From Bolinopsis microptera (Eukaryota; Ctenophora; Tentaculata; Lobata; Bolinopsidae), in assembly GCF_026151205.1 (NCBI RefSeq), contig NC_087076.1, forward strand, positions 3,307,902 through 3,371,901: a DNA stretch of 64,000 nucleotides, in the 5' to 3' direction. Each line of letters starts with the position of its first letter. Position 1 is the stretch's first letter. Position numbers and translations under genes: made by a program. Positions 46,640 through 59,700 of this stretch are shown here, piece by piece. The notes under the pieces were generated by a model. That model did not search any database. It was not told the origin of the DNA and saw only the letters and a program-made list of their open reading frames with translations.

Positions 46640-49440
46640 TCAGATGTCATATTCTAGCATTAATAATACTCTTAAAAAATCTTGAGAAAAGGCCCTAAGG
46701 TGTGAAAGTAACCTAAATCGGTATATTTTTGGACGCTGATTTCGAATCACTTCCCGTAGGGTAAAAACGCTTCCCTGGAAATTGATAGGCAAAAACCTGT
46801 TTTGGTCACGTGACATTATAGGGGGGGGGGGGTGACATGTCTCCAATGTCTCCAATGTCTCTTGTCTTTTTTGAAAAGATAGGGTGCAGAGACATGTCCT
46901 GGAGACATTGGAGACATTGGAGACAAAGCTTTTGGAGACATTGGAGACATTGGAGACAAAGCTTTTGGAGACATTGGAGACATTGGAGACACTGGAGACG
47001 TAGATGTATGATTGGAGAAGGAGGAGGATCTAGGAGGAGGATGACCCAGGAGGAGGACTCAGGAGGAGGAGGAGGAGGAGGACTCAGGAGGACTGAAAAG
47101 GAAGAGGACTGAGGAGAACTGAGGAGGAGGAGGACTGAATAGGAGGAGGAGGAGGGGGACTGGGGGAGGACTGAGGATGAAGAAGACTGACGAGAAGGAT
47201 GAGGAGGAGGACTCAGGAGGAGGACTGATGACTGAGGAGGATGAAGAGGAGGAAGACCCAGGAGGAGGAGGACTGAGGAGGAGGATGAGGACTGAGGAGA
47301 ACTGAGGAGGATGGCTGAGGAGGATGGCTGAGGAGGATGACTGAGAGGGAGGAGGAGGAGGAGGAGGAGGAGGAGGAGGAGGAAGAGGACTGAGGAGGAG
47401 GAGTAGGACTGAGGAGGAGAAGGATGAGGACCTAGGAGGAGGAGGACCCAGGAGGAGGACTCAGGAGGAGGAGGAGGAGAACTCAGGAAGAGGACTGAGG
47501 AGGACTGAGAAGGAGGAGGACTGAGGAGTACTGAGGAGGATGGCTGAGGAGGATGACTGAGGAGGATGACTGAGGAGGATGACTGAGGAGGAGGAGGAGG
47601 AGGAGGAGAAGGACTGAGGAGGAGAAGGAGAAGGTGTAGGAACTAGGAGGAGGAGGACCCAGGAGGAGGACTCAGGAGGAAGAGGAGGAGGACTCAGGAG
47701 GAGGACTTAGGAGGAATGAGAAGGAGGAGGACTGAGGAGAACTGAGGAGGAGGAGGAGGAGGACTGAATAGGAGGAGGAGGAGGGGGACTGGGGGAGGAC
47801 TGAGGAGGAGGAGGACTGACGAGAAGGATGAGGAGGAGGACTGAGGAGGAAGAGGAGGAGGATGAAGAGGACCCAGGAGGAGGAGGACTGAAGAGGAGGA
47901 TGAGGATGAGGACTGAGGAGGAGGAGGAGGACTGAGGAGGAGGACTGAGGAGAAGGAGGAGAAGGAGGAGGACCTAGGAGGAGGAGGACCCAGGAGGAAG
48001 ACTCAGGAGGAGGAGGAGGACTAAGGAGGAGGATGAGGAGGAGGACTGAGGAGGAGGATGAGGACTGAGGAGGAGGACTGAGGAGTACTGAGGAGGATGG
48101 CTGAGGAGGATGGCTGAGGAGGATGACTGAGGAGGATGACTGAGAGGGAGGAGGAGGAGGAGGAGGAGGAGAAGGGCTGATGAGGAGGAGGAGGAGGAGG
48201 AGGAGGACTCAGGAGGAGGACTCAGGAAGAGAACTCAGGAGGAGGACTGAGAAGGAGGAGGACTGAGGAGAACTGAGGAGGAGGAGGAGGAGGACTGAAT
48301 AGGAGGAGGAGGGGGACTGGGGGAGGACTGAGGAGGAGGGGGACTTGGGGAGGACTGAGGAGGAGGAGGACTGACGAGAAGGATGAGGAGGAGGACTGAA
48401 GAGGAGGACTGATGATTGAGGAGGAAGAGGAGGAGGATGAAGAGGAGGAGGAGGACCCAGGAGGAGGAGGACCCAGGAGGAGGACCCAGGAGGAGGAGAA
48501 CGACTGAGGAGGACTGAGGAGGAGGTGGAAGAGGAGGAGGAGGTGGAAGAGGAGGAGGAGGAGGAGGAGGAGGAGGAGGAGGAGGAGGAGGAGGAGGAGG
48601 AGGAGGAGGAGGAGGAGGAGGAGGAGGAGGAGGAGGAGGAGGAGGAGGAGGAGGAGGAGGAGGAGGAGGAGGAGGAGGAGGAGGAGGAGGAGGAGGAGGA
48701 GGAGGAGGAGGAGGAGGAGGAGGAGGAGGAGGAGGAGGAGGAGGAGGAGGAGGAGGAGGAGGAGGAGGAGGAGGAGGAGGAGGAGGAGGAGGAGGAGGAG
48801 GAGGAGGAGGAGGAGGAGGAGGAGGAGGAGGAGGAGGAGGAGGAGGAGGAGGAGGAGGAGGAGGAGGAGGAGGAGGAGGAGGAGGAGGAGGAGGAGGAGG
48901 AGGAGGAGGAGGAGGAGGAGGAGGAGGAGGAGGAGGAGGAGGAGGAGGAGGAGGAGCTGTGTCTCTAATGTCTCCAATGCCCCTAATATCCATTTTATGT
49001 CCCTAATGTCCCCAATGTCTCCAATGTCTTCAATGTCCCCAATGTCTCCAATGTCTCCAAAAGCTGTGTCTCCAATGTCCCCAATGTCCCTAATGTCTCC
49101 AATGTCTCCAAAAGCTGTGTCTCCAATGTCCCCAATGTCTCCAATGTCTTTGTCTTTTTCGAAAAGATAAGGTGCGGGAGACATTGGAGACATGTCACCC
49201 CCCCCCCCCCCCACCCCCATTATAGTTAAACACGAATTCGAATGTTTAGGGCTCGGGTTATAGGTTTAGGTCTATAGTTAGGGTCACGGATATAGCTTCA
49301 GGGTTATGGTTAGGATTTGGATTAGGGTTAATGTAAATTTTGAAACCGTTTTGTTCGACTGCAAAACCATTAAAACCAAATTCACGTGATAATGTTAAGG
49401 CAAGCGAATGAGTGAGAATATAGTAACAAATAGTAACAAT
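46640..49440. repeat. Split copy of the telomere-like-bearing dispersed repeat
   Basis: The left half (about 46670-46815: AAAGGCCCTAAGG, TTTGGACGCTGATTTCGAAT, TTTGGTCACGTGACA) and right half (49226-49430: AACACGAATTCGAATG, GGCTCGGGTTA, AAACCGTTTTGTTCGACTGC) are collinear with 23040-23370. There they are joined without a break. The gap is filled by the (GGA)n-bearing insertion. Confidence 0.75.
46822..49218. mobile_element. 2.4-kb inverted-repeat element filled with (GGA)n
   Basis: It is flanked by ATTATAG at 46815-46821 and 49219-49225. Just inside are G11 on the left and a C-tract on the right, then GGTGACATGTCTCCAATGTC and its complement as terminal repeats. Next come further inverted arrays of GGAGACATT units (left 46880-47005; right 48960-49190), each with an AAGCTTTTGGAGACA-like or CCAAAAGCTGTGTCTCC-like word and a TTTTTTGAAAAGATA-type self-complementary spot. 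The centre is ~1.5 kb of degenerate GGA/GGACTGA/GGACCCA units plus a pure ~410-bp GGA run (48546-48955). There is no real coding sequence; long Glu/Pro/Leu frames are artefacts. Confidence 0.75.
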
Positions 49441-50837
49441 ATTACCAACGCATGTAGTCACTCACTAGTCACAGCACACAATTATACTAATAAACTGGTA
49501 TAAACGAAACCGGCATATCCAAAGATTTTAAATCAATCTATTGAATAAATTTAAAGATATCAATTTCTTTCAGGGTTCGGAAGCTAGGAGAAAATGCCCA
49601 AATCCGCCGAGACGATTTTGCAGCCACTTTACCAAAGCCAACGAAGAAAAAGCGGAAACTATTTCCGAAATACACTGGTCAACACAGCGACAGTGATTTC
49701 GAGTAAAAATTTATGACCATTCTGCCTTTATAATTAATATTATATCCATGATGCACTGTTATATTGAGCACAAAAAATATCTATAATTTTGAAACTTTAA
49801 GATTTGCGATTCCGCTTTTTCCTCGTTTGATTTGGTAAAGAGAACAGAGAAGACAGAGAATTAATTTGTTGTTTACTATCGGATACGTGTTTGGCGCTCA
49901 GAATTAAATTGACTATATAATTCGGCCGGTTTTGATGAGCGAGTTCATGCTTCTGCCACGTGTTTTATTTTGCAATCCAACTGCAATAGAGAAATCCTCA
50001 CTGAATTAGGCACTTATAGTTGCACTAATATAATAATAATATGATGCGATGGATAATTTCATTTAGAGTAATTTTGAGATTTTTAGATATCAGTGATATT
50101 AAAGTTGTCACATAGGAGTTTACCCACACTTGCACAGATTAAAAGTTTTAATAAAGCTATCTTATACTTAAATATCGATCATGGTCGGTATTATATAGGT
50201 TTGAGGAAAATCGTATAATTACAGAATCTGAAGTATCAAAATATAATGATTGATTAGTGGTATTGGTCAGTTACTGTTAATTGCTCCCGATATTGTTAAT
50301 TTCATTCAGACTCTTTGAGTTCTATTTAACAACTGCAGTTATTTTATCACTTTTATAAGGCGATCAGCGATATATTTTGTTAATGCAATGATTTTTTTGC
50401 CTTCATTTATTTTATCAACTGTAGCGTTTATATTAAAGATTACCGATCTTTACATCTTTACATCTTTACATGTTGTTATTATAATTCTAACAGCTCATTG
50501 ACGAGTCGTCATAAAATGTTGTTTTAATTCTTCAAACATGCAGGTAGCTGGTACAAGAACCAGATAACATTCTTGCGACGTAATTAATATAATTAATTGA
50601 CATAATAAAATAATAAAATATGTTACACTGTATTTAAGTATATGTAATATGCAACCTGGTCCTTGTGCCGAAAATTCAATTAGCTAATTACCGGCCATGC
50701 GTTGCATAAATTCCATATTAGGGCCCATTTCGGTCACAAAGCGGAGCTTAAATTGAGTTTATTGCACGCGCGGTTGACAAATTATGTGAAAAAACTGTCC
50801 TGTCACAAACAATGCGCGTTATAGAGGTGACCAATGA

Positions 50838-50950
50838 AATCACGGCATTAAAAACACGTGATAGCGCGCTGGCGAGTGAATTAGTAAAATCCTATGGATT
50901 TTACTAATTCACTCGCCAGCGCGCTATCACGTGTTTTTAATGCCGTGATT
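50838..50950. repeat. Perfect 55-bp-arm palindrome with 3-nt spacer
   Basis: 50838-50892 is the exact reverse complement of 50896-50950; the spacer is TAT. Each arm includes CACGTGATAGCGCGCTGGCG. Complementarity stops at the arm ends (50837 is A and 50951 is A). Open frames of ~60-70 aa on both strands across it are incidental. Confidence 0.95.
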
Positions 50951-51414
50951 AACGCCGTCCCTCCTAATACATATTTAACAACCTTGCTTAACTTAGGGAG
51001 TCCTGGAGTGTGGCTAGCAGGAGTCACACTGATCTGTGGGCACGGCGAGAAGGCCTCCCTCTTCACTAGGAGGCCAGAAACCGTTGACCAAAACAGAAGA
51101 GAGAGATGAGATCACGTGATGTTACAAGGCACTCACGTACAGGCTCGCAGGCAGCTCTCTCCAGTTTCCCAACGTAAGACTAAGAGACGGGAGCTCAAAT
51201 ACGATTGAAGCATATATCAATATCAGCCTACAACCTGTAACAATTGCGCTGCATATTAAAAAATAAAACCAGTCTGCAGTGAAACTAATTTTGTTTAAGC
51301 ATAAAATCCAGTACTTCTCGCTGGCTAATATTGGTCACGTTATTTATCAACTGACTGTACCTCGTGACTCGGTGACCACGACAAACTGGTGCCGTACCAT
51401 AATGCATAATTTAT

Positions 51415-51830
51415 AACATATGGGGAACCCAGGCTATTATATTTGTGCTCATAATCAATCGAATCAATCGAATAGAGGTTACGAGCGCGCTAAACCTTAC
51501 CTGGGGACCTCAGGCTATCGTGTTCATTAAATTTAATAAAGAATGACAGGCTGAGCGCGGCCCAGTAAGCTAAACCACTCTACGCTCGATCTTCAAAAAT
51601 TTTGTTAAAGAGCCCCGGACAGTTGAAATGTGAAACCAACTTGAATGGATGTATTACGAGTTAAACAAACTATAACTTTTTTTCCATAAATAAATATTTG
51701 TACATGGCTCCATTGGATTCACGTTCAATTCCTTTGCAAGCTCGGTGAGGCACGTGGTGATCCGCCGATTCTACCGAAGGTTGCGAGAAGAATTATTTGA
51801 TGCGCGGCGCGAACCCAATAGTGCATCGCA
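51415..51830. repeat. Copy 3 (reverse) of the dispersed GC-core repeat and associated words
   Basis: 51720-51825 is the reverse complement of the 22734-22830 repeat (AATTATTTGATGCGCGGCGC). Just upstream are GACAGGCTGAGCG and two CTGGGGACC / GGGGAACCCAGGCTAT words also found near 23395-23455. The same composite repeat therefore recurs, rearranged. Confidence 0.55.
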
Positions 51831-53791
51831 TCAACACAATAATGTACGTCCATTGGCACATCACGCTCGACACATACAGTGTCATTTCACATAGCCATGT
51901 GTCTACGCGTACTGCGGTGACACCTTGTTTCACTGCAAGCGTGAAGCGGAGAGGTATGCCTCTGGAGTTATTATTAGAGCAACAGTGGTCATGATCATTA
52001 CAATTATCTAAGGGTGATTCCGTACAATATATGTTTCCATATATTGACCGTCGACGAGTCCAACTTCGGCGCGCGTCCTGGTAGGTTATAACCTACAATC
52101 ATTATCCTGTAGAGATACTGATAATGACCACAGCCCCCTACTGCCTACGGAGAAGAAGAAACATCATCCAATTTTTGTACCATTGTTTCTTATTGAGAAT
52201 GAGAGATTCTTCACAATACCTTTGTCATCCTTTTTTGGAATGATTCGAGCGTGCTTTGTCTCTACAAGTACAATCGATCCTCGAGATTTTTCTAAAAGGG
52301 CCCCCGACAATTTAAACCAACTAAAAAAAAAAATTTACTATCGAATGTATTGCACGGCACCCGACTACCATGAGCTGCCGCTACCATAAGCTGCCGCTCT
52401 GGTTAGGGCAACCAAAAACACTTCAAATAATGAATACGTGACCCCAATATTACATTTACGACTGTATATATATATTTACGAGTGTATAACTATATATAGA
52501 TTTAGACACTCTCGAGGCCAAATAAAAAGAGTCATGCGAATATTAATAATAAAGTGAATCCCTTTTGAAATTATACCAAGATATTTATTGGGAATGGGAG
52601 AATTGAAAGATAGAATTTCCGCTTAAATTAATCTGCGTAATTTCTTACCAAGTGCTGTCCCTATGCCGATACAGCTAATTGTATTGTGAAGGGAACCGAG
52701 CGAGAGACTAGAAAGCTAGGTAATCACATCACATTAACCTGTGAGTATAACAAGGGAACAAGGAAACAATATATCTGTATCTGGTGTCCCAACAAATTAA
52801 TTTATAAATTCAATTTCATGTTCGAAATACTTGACAAATATTATCAATTAATCGATCATCTTATTGTTATTGGTAAAACGTCGGCACTCGGCACTACTTG
52901 ACCTTATATTATGTTCACATTATGATGATATCGGAGCTACTTCAGTTTTTGGAAAAGGTTAAAGCTGAGGATCCCAAATTCACATGTCCATAAAGAAAAG
53001 CTGGGGTCACGTGTAAGTATATTGTAACGGAGAAGCTGATAAAAAATGATAGCTATTAAAGCGAACGTCAAAGTTGAGAATTTGAGAAATCTCACGTTGG
53101 TGTACTTAATTACTCCTCGACATTTGATCTCATGCCTTTCCACTGCTCGACAGTATGAGTAAAATGTAAACCAATCCTATTCGATTGCCTAACCAAAAAC
53201 TATTACTTTTCCGGTAACTAACCTAGAACTAAAAAACTAATTTAAAATGTCGAGGTGTATATAACTGGCAAGTGATCAAACATTCATAAATAATTTAACA
53301 ATTTACGTAACAAAATATCCAAATTCAGGAAAATATTTAAACCTTTCCTACACTAATGACAATGATACAAGAATTGTGCAGCGATAATTTTTAAAGAAAA
53401 TGATAAACAGCTGATAGTGATATTGGAATTTCTTTTTTATCTACACATTATGGTTGCCACTAGGTCTGGAATTTCGAGAAATCTCTGACAATTCAAAGTT
53501 GTCCCTACTGTTCCTATCAGATGAAATTCTGTTGAATCCAGTTCCTGTGCTGTCCCGGCACCACAGCTGAAATATTATCTGATGTTACCAGCGATGTTTG
53601 TGTAGTCGGACTGGCACTGGTTCGCGAGTGAAGCGGAAATTTTGGTAGCCTGCCGAGAGTGTAACTGAACTGGCTCTGGCGGCTGGAGATTATTTTCGGA
53701 AGATTATAAAAAATGGCAAGTGTGAGGGGGAGACTATTTATCTGGGAAAATTAATCAGAATCTGAAGCTGAGTGTTTTGGAGAGGCGTAGT

Positions 53792-56700
53792 CTACTCTTT
53801 CTTCCCGGTGGAACGACGGAATAACTTAATGAGCTGGAACAATCTGTCACCGATGTAAACTCTTCCGGTAGAGAACTGAAGCTGAGTATTTGCCCAGTCT
53901 ATTGTTTCTTCTCGGAAGGGTAGTGGACTGGCTTCACGAGCCCTTAGTGCTTCTTTACCAAGATATTTCTCTCTTTCTATTGCAGTTTGTACATGATCAG
54001 GAATATCGGGAATCATAAAGTCAACCAAGCCAGTGATGAAGAAAACAAAGTGCTCGAACACGATGATGAATCCAAGTCGAGCGGCAGTAACTTGCATCCA
54101 GATAGCAGGGTTGGCGGGGTCTGTACTGAAGTGCATCCGGTACCTGAACAAAACATTTGTTTGGGTATTTTAGAAAAATAGGAATTCGGAGAAACTCTGA
54201 CAATTCCTACTCTGACTGACTAATATTAACATTATCTTTCCCGATATTGGATATGCATTATGCAACTTAGAGTCTAAAAGATTGCATGCGATATCTATAT
54301 ATATATACGAAATAAAGTGCATTATAGGATGCGAAAATTTCTTTTAAATGTAAAATGCATTTTCCTTTTATTCATTTGCAATTTCATAACTGTTTGCTAC
54401 ATATCGCATTAAATATCAGCGAGCATAAACTGGCAACAACCCTGAAGGAACCGACCGGCGATTCGCCCCAGTCCAGTATCTGACCGGTCTGATAGTGACA
54501 GTCGGTTCCTATCCTAACCCCCATGATTTGCAAATTAGCGTCAGAAAGCTGGGTGCCAGATTTAACCAATAGTTAGCCGAGTGGCTAAAATTACCCGTCC
54601 CATGTGTCCCATGTAGTATTCCTACAAGACCCGTCCATCGGGGAATCTACCCACATCATATAAGTGTTTCGTGGAATCCTGAGGCACGATATCATAAAAT
54701 CTGAAGACAAAAAGAAGACAAAGAATAGCTTGTTGAGGGGAGGAGAGGAGACAGTTGCTTACCTGCAATGTGTCGCATTACCCATCTCTATAGCAGTACG
54801 AGAGTCTAGGACCGTCTTTGTTAAGTTCAGAAGATCTATATCACAGGTTCCTAGAGTGTAGTTAGCGTAGTTGGTAAGGTCTGAGTTTATGGTGTACATG
54901 TAGACCAGCCGAGGTATGAACTCCGAGGTGAAGGCAATGATACACGCCTGAGGGGTATTGTTTAACAGTTGGAGATTACAATAATTCAGAGAGTCAAGGT
55001 GGCCCTTTCCACACCAAACTTCAGTTATGAAAAGTAATTGGTCAATAAACTCGTCAAATTCAACAAGATCCGGTAAGGGTTACTAACGTGCACTGTGGAC
55101 TGTGAACATTTTAATAAAACATGCGCGACATACTTACGTTACATATAACGGCAAGAGTTGAGACCCTTTCTAGAATATCGTACCAGATACCTGAAAAAAT
55201 AGTATTCAAAATCAGATCATCTTGAAATATGAACGTTAAAATCTTGTTTATCACTCAAAAATAGATACAAATTTAATTTTTTTTCTCAGAACGTAAAATA
55301 ATAACAAATATTCTGCTAAAAGAATAAGAACCTATATCTTCAGCCCTGTCAGGGACACATCGTCGAGTGGAACAGAGAATCTTGTTACCATCGAGTCTGA
55401 TTTCAATGATGTTGTTCACGAGAGCAAACACTGGAGCGAGGGGAAAACAAGCAACGAATATCGTGATAAAACCGTACTGGATTACTGTGGAGGGAGGGGA
55501 GTGAGAAATAATTGGAAAAATCTTTTTCAAAATAAAATACAGTTTCTTTGTAAATTCGTTAACACAGATACGTTCAGTAAAACTAGTAAAATATGTGTAT
55601 AATTAGGAAAATAGTTGTAATGAGAAATTTACCCATTTCCAGGTACTCGTCAAATAACCCATCCTCTGGCCATGGTTCAAGTTGAAATTCCTGATCCCAG
55701 TTAGGAAAATTATTCATATCATCATCACCAGATTTACTCTTCAGCCACACTTTCAACCTCCTGAATGTACATATTAAAAATGATATTGCTAAATATTAAT
55801 CAATTACGTAGCGTGTTCAGAATTTGTTCACAATTAAAAATAGCGAAATAGAAACGATGAATTAGTACGGTAAATGTTAGAACTTACGGTACTCCTAGCT
55901 CGAGGAAGTTGCCAATGGTCTGTTTACCAACCATGATGACGAACAGTTGAATACACAAATCCAGCAAACATCCGTACGAGCCACACTGAGAACAGGCACC
56001 AGTTAAAAATGGAAAGTGGACTGGAAGTGGTGGGAGTTTTAAAATACAGTTTACCTCCCACCTGTATACTCATCCAGATTTATATTTTATTAAATTTTGT
56101 ATATTTTAAGTATATAAATGGAGCAAGGCTTTAATAATTAATATTGCTTCGTAGTAAAATGAACTCAGCAACTGTTTCTGCGCTTTTACCATGTTTTGAA
56201 CTATTTCCGCTTCTTCTTACTGTCAACACATAGTTATGGGTACAACTCTACCTTGAAACAAAAAGGAGCTAAATGCTAGAAGAATGAAGATTACAAAATT
56301 ACCTCCTCCTGTCGGTATCCCAAGAGCCGGTTGTAGTTGGGAGGGGTACCGTTGAAACGGCCCTGCACAAAAGCGATGTAGAATATGGAGCTGTAGAAGT
56401 TGACGAACTGGAACATGTACATCTTGAAGGAGAGTGCATCTTCGTATTCAGTTTGTGTTCGGTGCATCTCTGAAAGGAGGGTAACCTTTAGTGGATATCA
56501 TTAATTCACGGTATACACTGACACATCCACAATCCGCGATTGCGCTCCAAGAAAATTTTCCCTAGTGACAATTCTAAATGATTAAAGATGAACACAAATT
56601 AACTCTTTAAAGTTGGAAAATAACAAAATAACGAGACAATTAGGATAACAAACATAAGAAAATACTCCGACTTACCCCAATCAGTAAGAAAATGAGCCAG

Positions 56701-59700
56701 TTTGTAATAGACAGTTGACATGAACAGTATGAAGAGGAAGTTAGCAAGAGCACCAGCCCCACTGACGATGATGCTGCTGACAGCTATGTCATCTGAGAGT
56801 GAGGTCTTGGCCAGGATACCTCTAATAGCAAGACGATACACGATAACTCCGATCACAGCGGCGATCACTAGGGATATCTGGAGAAGTAAAGTTGGTGTTA
56901 TGGGAGAATTTGAGCGTTCGTTCAATTAGTTAAACGGGCTTTTAAAGAATTCAATTAAATACATGGTGGAATTAACGTAACGTCTATGTGTTCCGTGTAT
57001 GTTAATTGTTAAATAGTAATTTCAACTCACCATGAATAGTGAGACCATGAAAGCAGAGGCAAGTCGGGGGTATCTCGCAGTGTTGGGAATACTTGGTTCT
57101 GTCTTCATAGTCACAGGGTTGACTTCTGTTTCTGTTGCCTTCTGTTCGTATTGAGGCCTTGGTGGTTCGTCCTGGCCCTCAAAACCCAGGGTGTCCCATT
57201 CGAACGCTTTGCTCGACTGCTCTCGCTTCCAGAATTCAAGGAAAAGACGAGCTGAAGATTAAAATGTTTATTAGGGCTTTGAATATCACGATTTGAAGCT
57301 CACTTAAACCCGGGGTAGTCTTGAAATAATACCCTAGTGACAATGATTATTGTTGTAAGAATATTATCTGAGTTTTTTATACCCAGCTGCAACCTTAGAG
57401 TGAAGGCTGTTTTACAGGATGTAAACCTTTTGGATCGTTTAAATGTGTTCAAGTTGTATATTTGTATAACTACAAATACATACCCCAAATTGACATGAAG
57501 ACAGAGAAAGCTACTGTGAAGTTATTATCGAACAAGTGGGACACTCTCACTCCCTTACAGTCCAGAATCTCAAAGTGGCACGAGTCGCACCGCGGACACA
57601 TCAGGAAATCTTTTTTGTTTGCGCAAATTCCGTCCCTGCGGGATTATTATATCTAAAAATTCAGATGCTATTTTCAAATTAAGATGTGTCCGCCCAAACA
57701 TTCTAATAGAATTCCATATTTGGGCGGAAACATTCAGTACAACCCAGCACAGATTTTCCACTACAGGCCGATTCCAAAGTGTGACGCAAATTTTGCCCCT
57801 CCCTCCACATTTCAAGTATTGGACCAGGCAGCAGATTTAGTATAAGAATAGATATGTGCAAACATCCGATACCAACACTTCAGAAGTGCAGTTTCACATG
57901 CTGATTACTGCGCATAATGAAAAGTGAAAAGCTAATGGCATTTGCAAAGCATTGAAAAATAAAACTTCACGAGCTAATGGACCCCGAATGAACCGGTCCT
58001 CAAAATAAAAATCCTTAAAAATCGTGAAGATTTAAAGGGTCGGCGAGGAAACTTCGAGACGTTATCACGTGATGTTTCGGAAAGATTTCATCCAATCACT
58101 ATCAAGAATTCATTTTTTTATCGGACAATAATCTTCGTAAACTATCACGTAAATTTGACGCACACAACTGCATGATCGCGTCACAAACCTCCGCAAATTG
58201 AAGTTGGTGAACCCGTAGAAGGAAGTAATACTCACGCGATCTCGTTCTGATTGTAGGTGATAATCCCGTACAAAAAACACACGACCCCAACAATACTCGG
58301 AACAATGAGCCAAGCGGTGTAGAATCCTAACCAGCAGAAATACAAGCTCACCTTTTCGCCAAAATACCGTCTGAAAAGAAGCAGTATACAAAAAGTGCGG
58401 GCGTACGAGGGAGTATCAAGGGTGTTATGAGTTTAGATGAAAAATAAACTAAAAGTATGCAAGTTTTGAAGTTGACAGCGAATGACAAAAACGCTGACAT
58501 TCGATCGGACAAATTTTTAACAAACGTCTAGAAAATCTTTAACACATGTAATTCATGTTAATATACTTTAAGTGCGCTTGGTTTGCGGAGACATTTTAAG
58601 AACCTGATATGGTCGAGAGGTTGAGCGTTTTTCCACATAGCAAATCGGCCCCAGCCTCGGTACAGCTTCTGACGGTCACTCTCTGGTCTGGGTTCGGGGT
58701 CCAGATCATCCTCTTCCTCCTCGGGCTCCACCAGGGTGCTGAAATAATTAACCGTTAATCATGAGTGAAAACCTAGCTAATTCCCCGATGATTAGTATCA
58801 CGCGACGATTGCTACTTTTCAGAGGGTTTGCCAATTCTTAGCATTAAACTACGCCGTATAATAGTTTGTTTTGTAGAAAATGTTTGACGCACAAATTGAG
58901 CAGTTGGTTGAGGGATTTTTCAAAATAATTGTTTCGAGCAATACCTGGGTTACGGACAAACAATTGCTATCATTTTAACTGTCATCGAGGTGGTCCGTAA
59001 TGTGGGGACTATCCCGAGTGACGTTAAATAAACGGAGGAAAAAAACTTCCTTAATTGCGTAATTGCGACCGAATATCTCTATCTGAACACGCCCAATTAC
59101 TGGTAGTGTAATAGGCTTGATATAAATTCCTCGCTTAGTCGGCCCTTATCGGGTCAAAATATTTGAGAAATTAGTGTTGACGAGGGTTGCTCCTTCTCGC
59201 AGGATATTTCAGGGTGCATTTTTGTAATTGTCGGCCTAGAGTCACGTATATGATACAGGATCACGAACTGCTCGGAAACTGGACCCAAACATCTTTATTT
59301 TAAGACGACCCTAGGGAATTATAATAAACGTGCTGACAAAAATAACAGCCGTTTTGTCACAAAAGTTAAGTCTGGATACTTGCCAAAAATTTAAACATTG
59401 TAAGTTATACTTATAGGATGGGGCATCACGGCTCTCGATAATTCTTGTTAAAGCAGACAAAATGCCACTTGTTGGCTTTTTACTAAGGTTAATTGCCTTA
59501 CTAATACTACAAAAAGTGCGGAAACGTCAGTTGTACTATTTTATTTACTCGTTCTTACTCGTTATTTGCCCTATTTCATTTGGCCAGCAAGAATGTGGAA
59601 GTCTTGGTGCCCGTACCTTAACTTACAAATCTAGAAAATCGGATCTACGGGATTTACGAATTTAACATAAATTATAGTTATACAAATTTTCATACTTATT

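Larger units (their letters stand above)
33363..49706 (+). pseudogene. MULE-transposase / SWIM zinc-finger gene (ZSWIM1/3-like), introns, frames partly broken
   Basis: Candidate exons: 33363-33388, 33455-33533, ~38213-38369, 38674-38783, 39037-39148, 39412-39557, ~41463-41635, 41781-41948, ~42568-42815, ~43535-43715, ~43902-44098, ~44983-45114, 45925-46182, 46533-46604, 49574-49706. The N-terminal part resembles FAR1-type DNA-binding segments (TGCQAYIQ ... FHHETHEN). A MULE transposase core follows: LFMDSTHRTNHYNLPLFLLACRT (first Asp), YCMTDQDIAEINAM (second Asp), FWCDFH, then VRTNNGIESLNNVLKH (catalytic-Glu region). A SWIM finger is intact: CDCIRFRG...LPCKHVL. The last exons encode an acidic Ser-rich region and a KKKRK basic tail ending at TAA. 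Stops or shifts occur in the exons near 41500, 42761 and 44010. The gene may be an inactivated transposon-derived gene, or the breaks may be assembly error, since exons around them keep good splice sites. The first two exons are tentative. Confidence 0.65.
49707..53791. other. Intergenic stretch between the MULE/SWIM gene and the anoctamin gene
   Basis: AT-rich with no recognisable coding sequence. It contains the 55-bp-arm palindrome at 50838-50950, dispersed-repeat pieces at 51415-51830, and a short piece at 52275-52320 (TTTTTCTAAAAGGGCCCCCG) related to the 22.3-kb repeat. Confidence 0.5.

Noticed and set aside
48222-49220. 332-aa poly-Leu, 252-aa poly-Pro and 147-aa poly-Glu frames
   Set aside because: Products of the (GGA)n array on both strands; no start context or domain.
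59462-59665. 67-aa ORF with a hydrophobic start
   Set aside because: It lies in an anoctamin intron on the opposite strand, with no homology and AT-driven composition.
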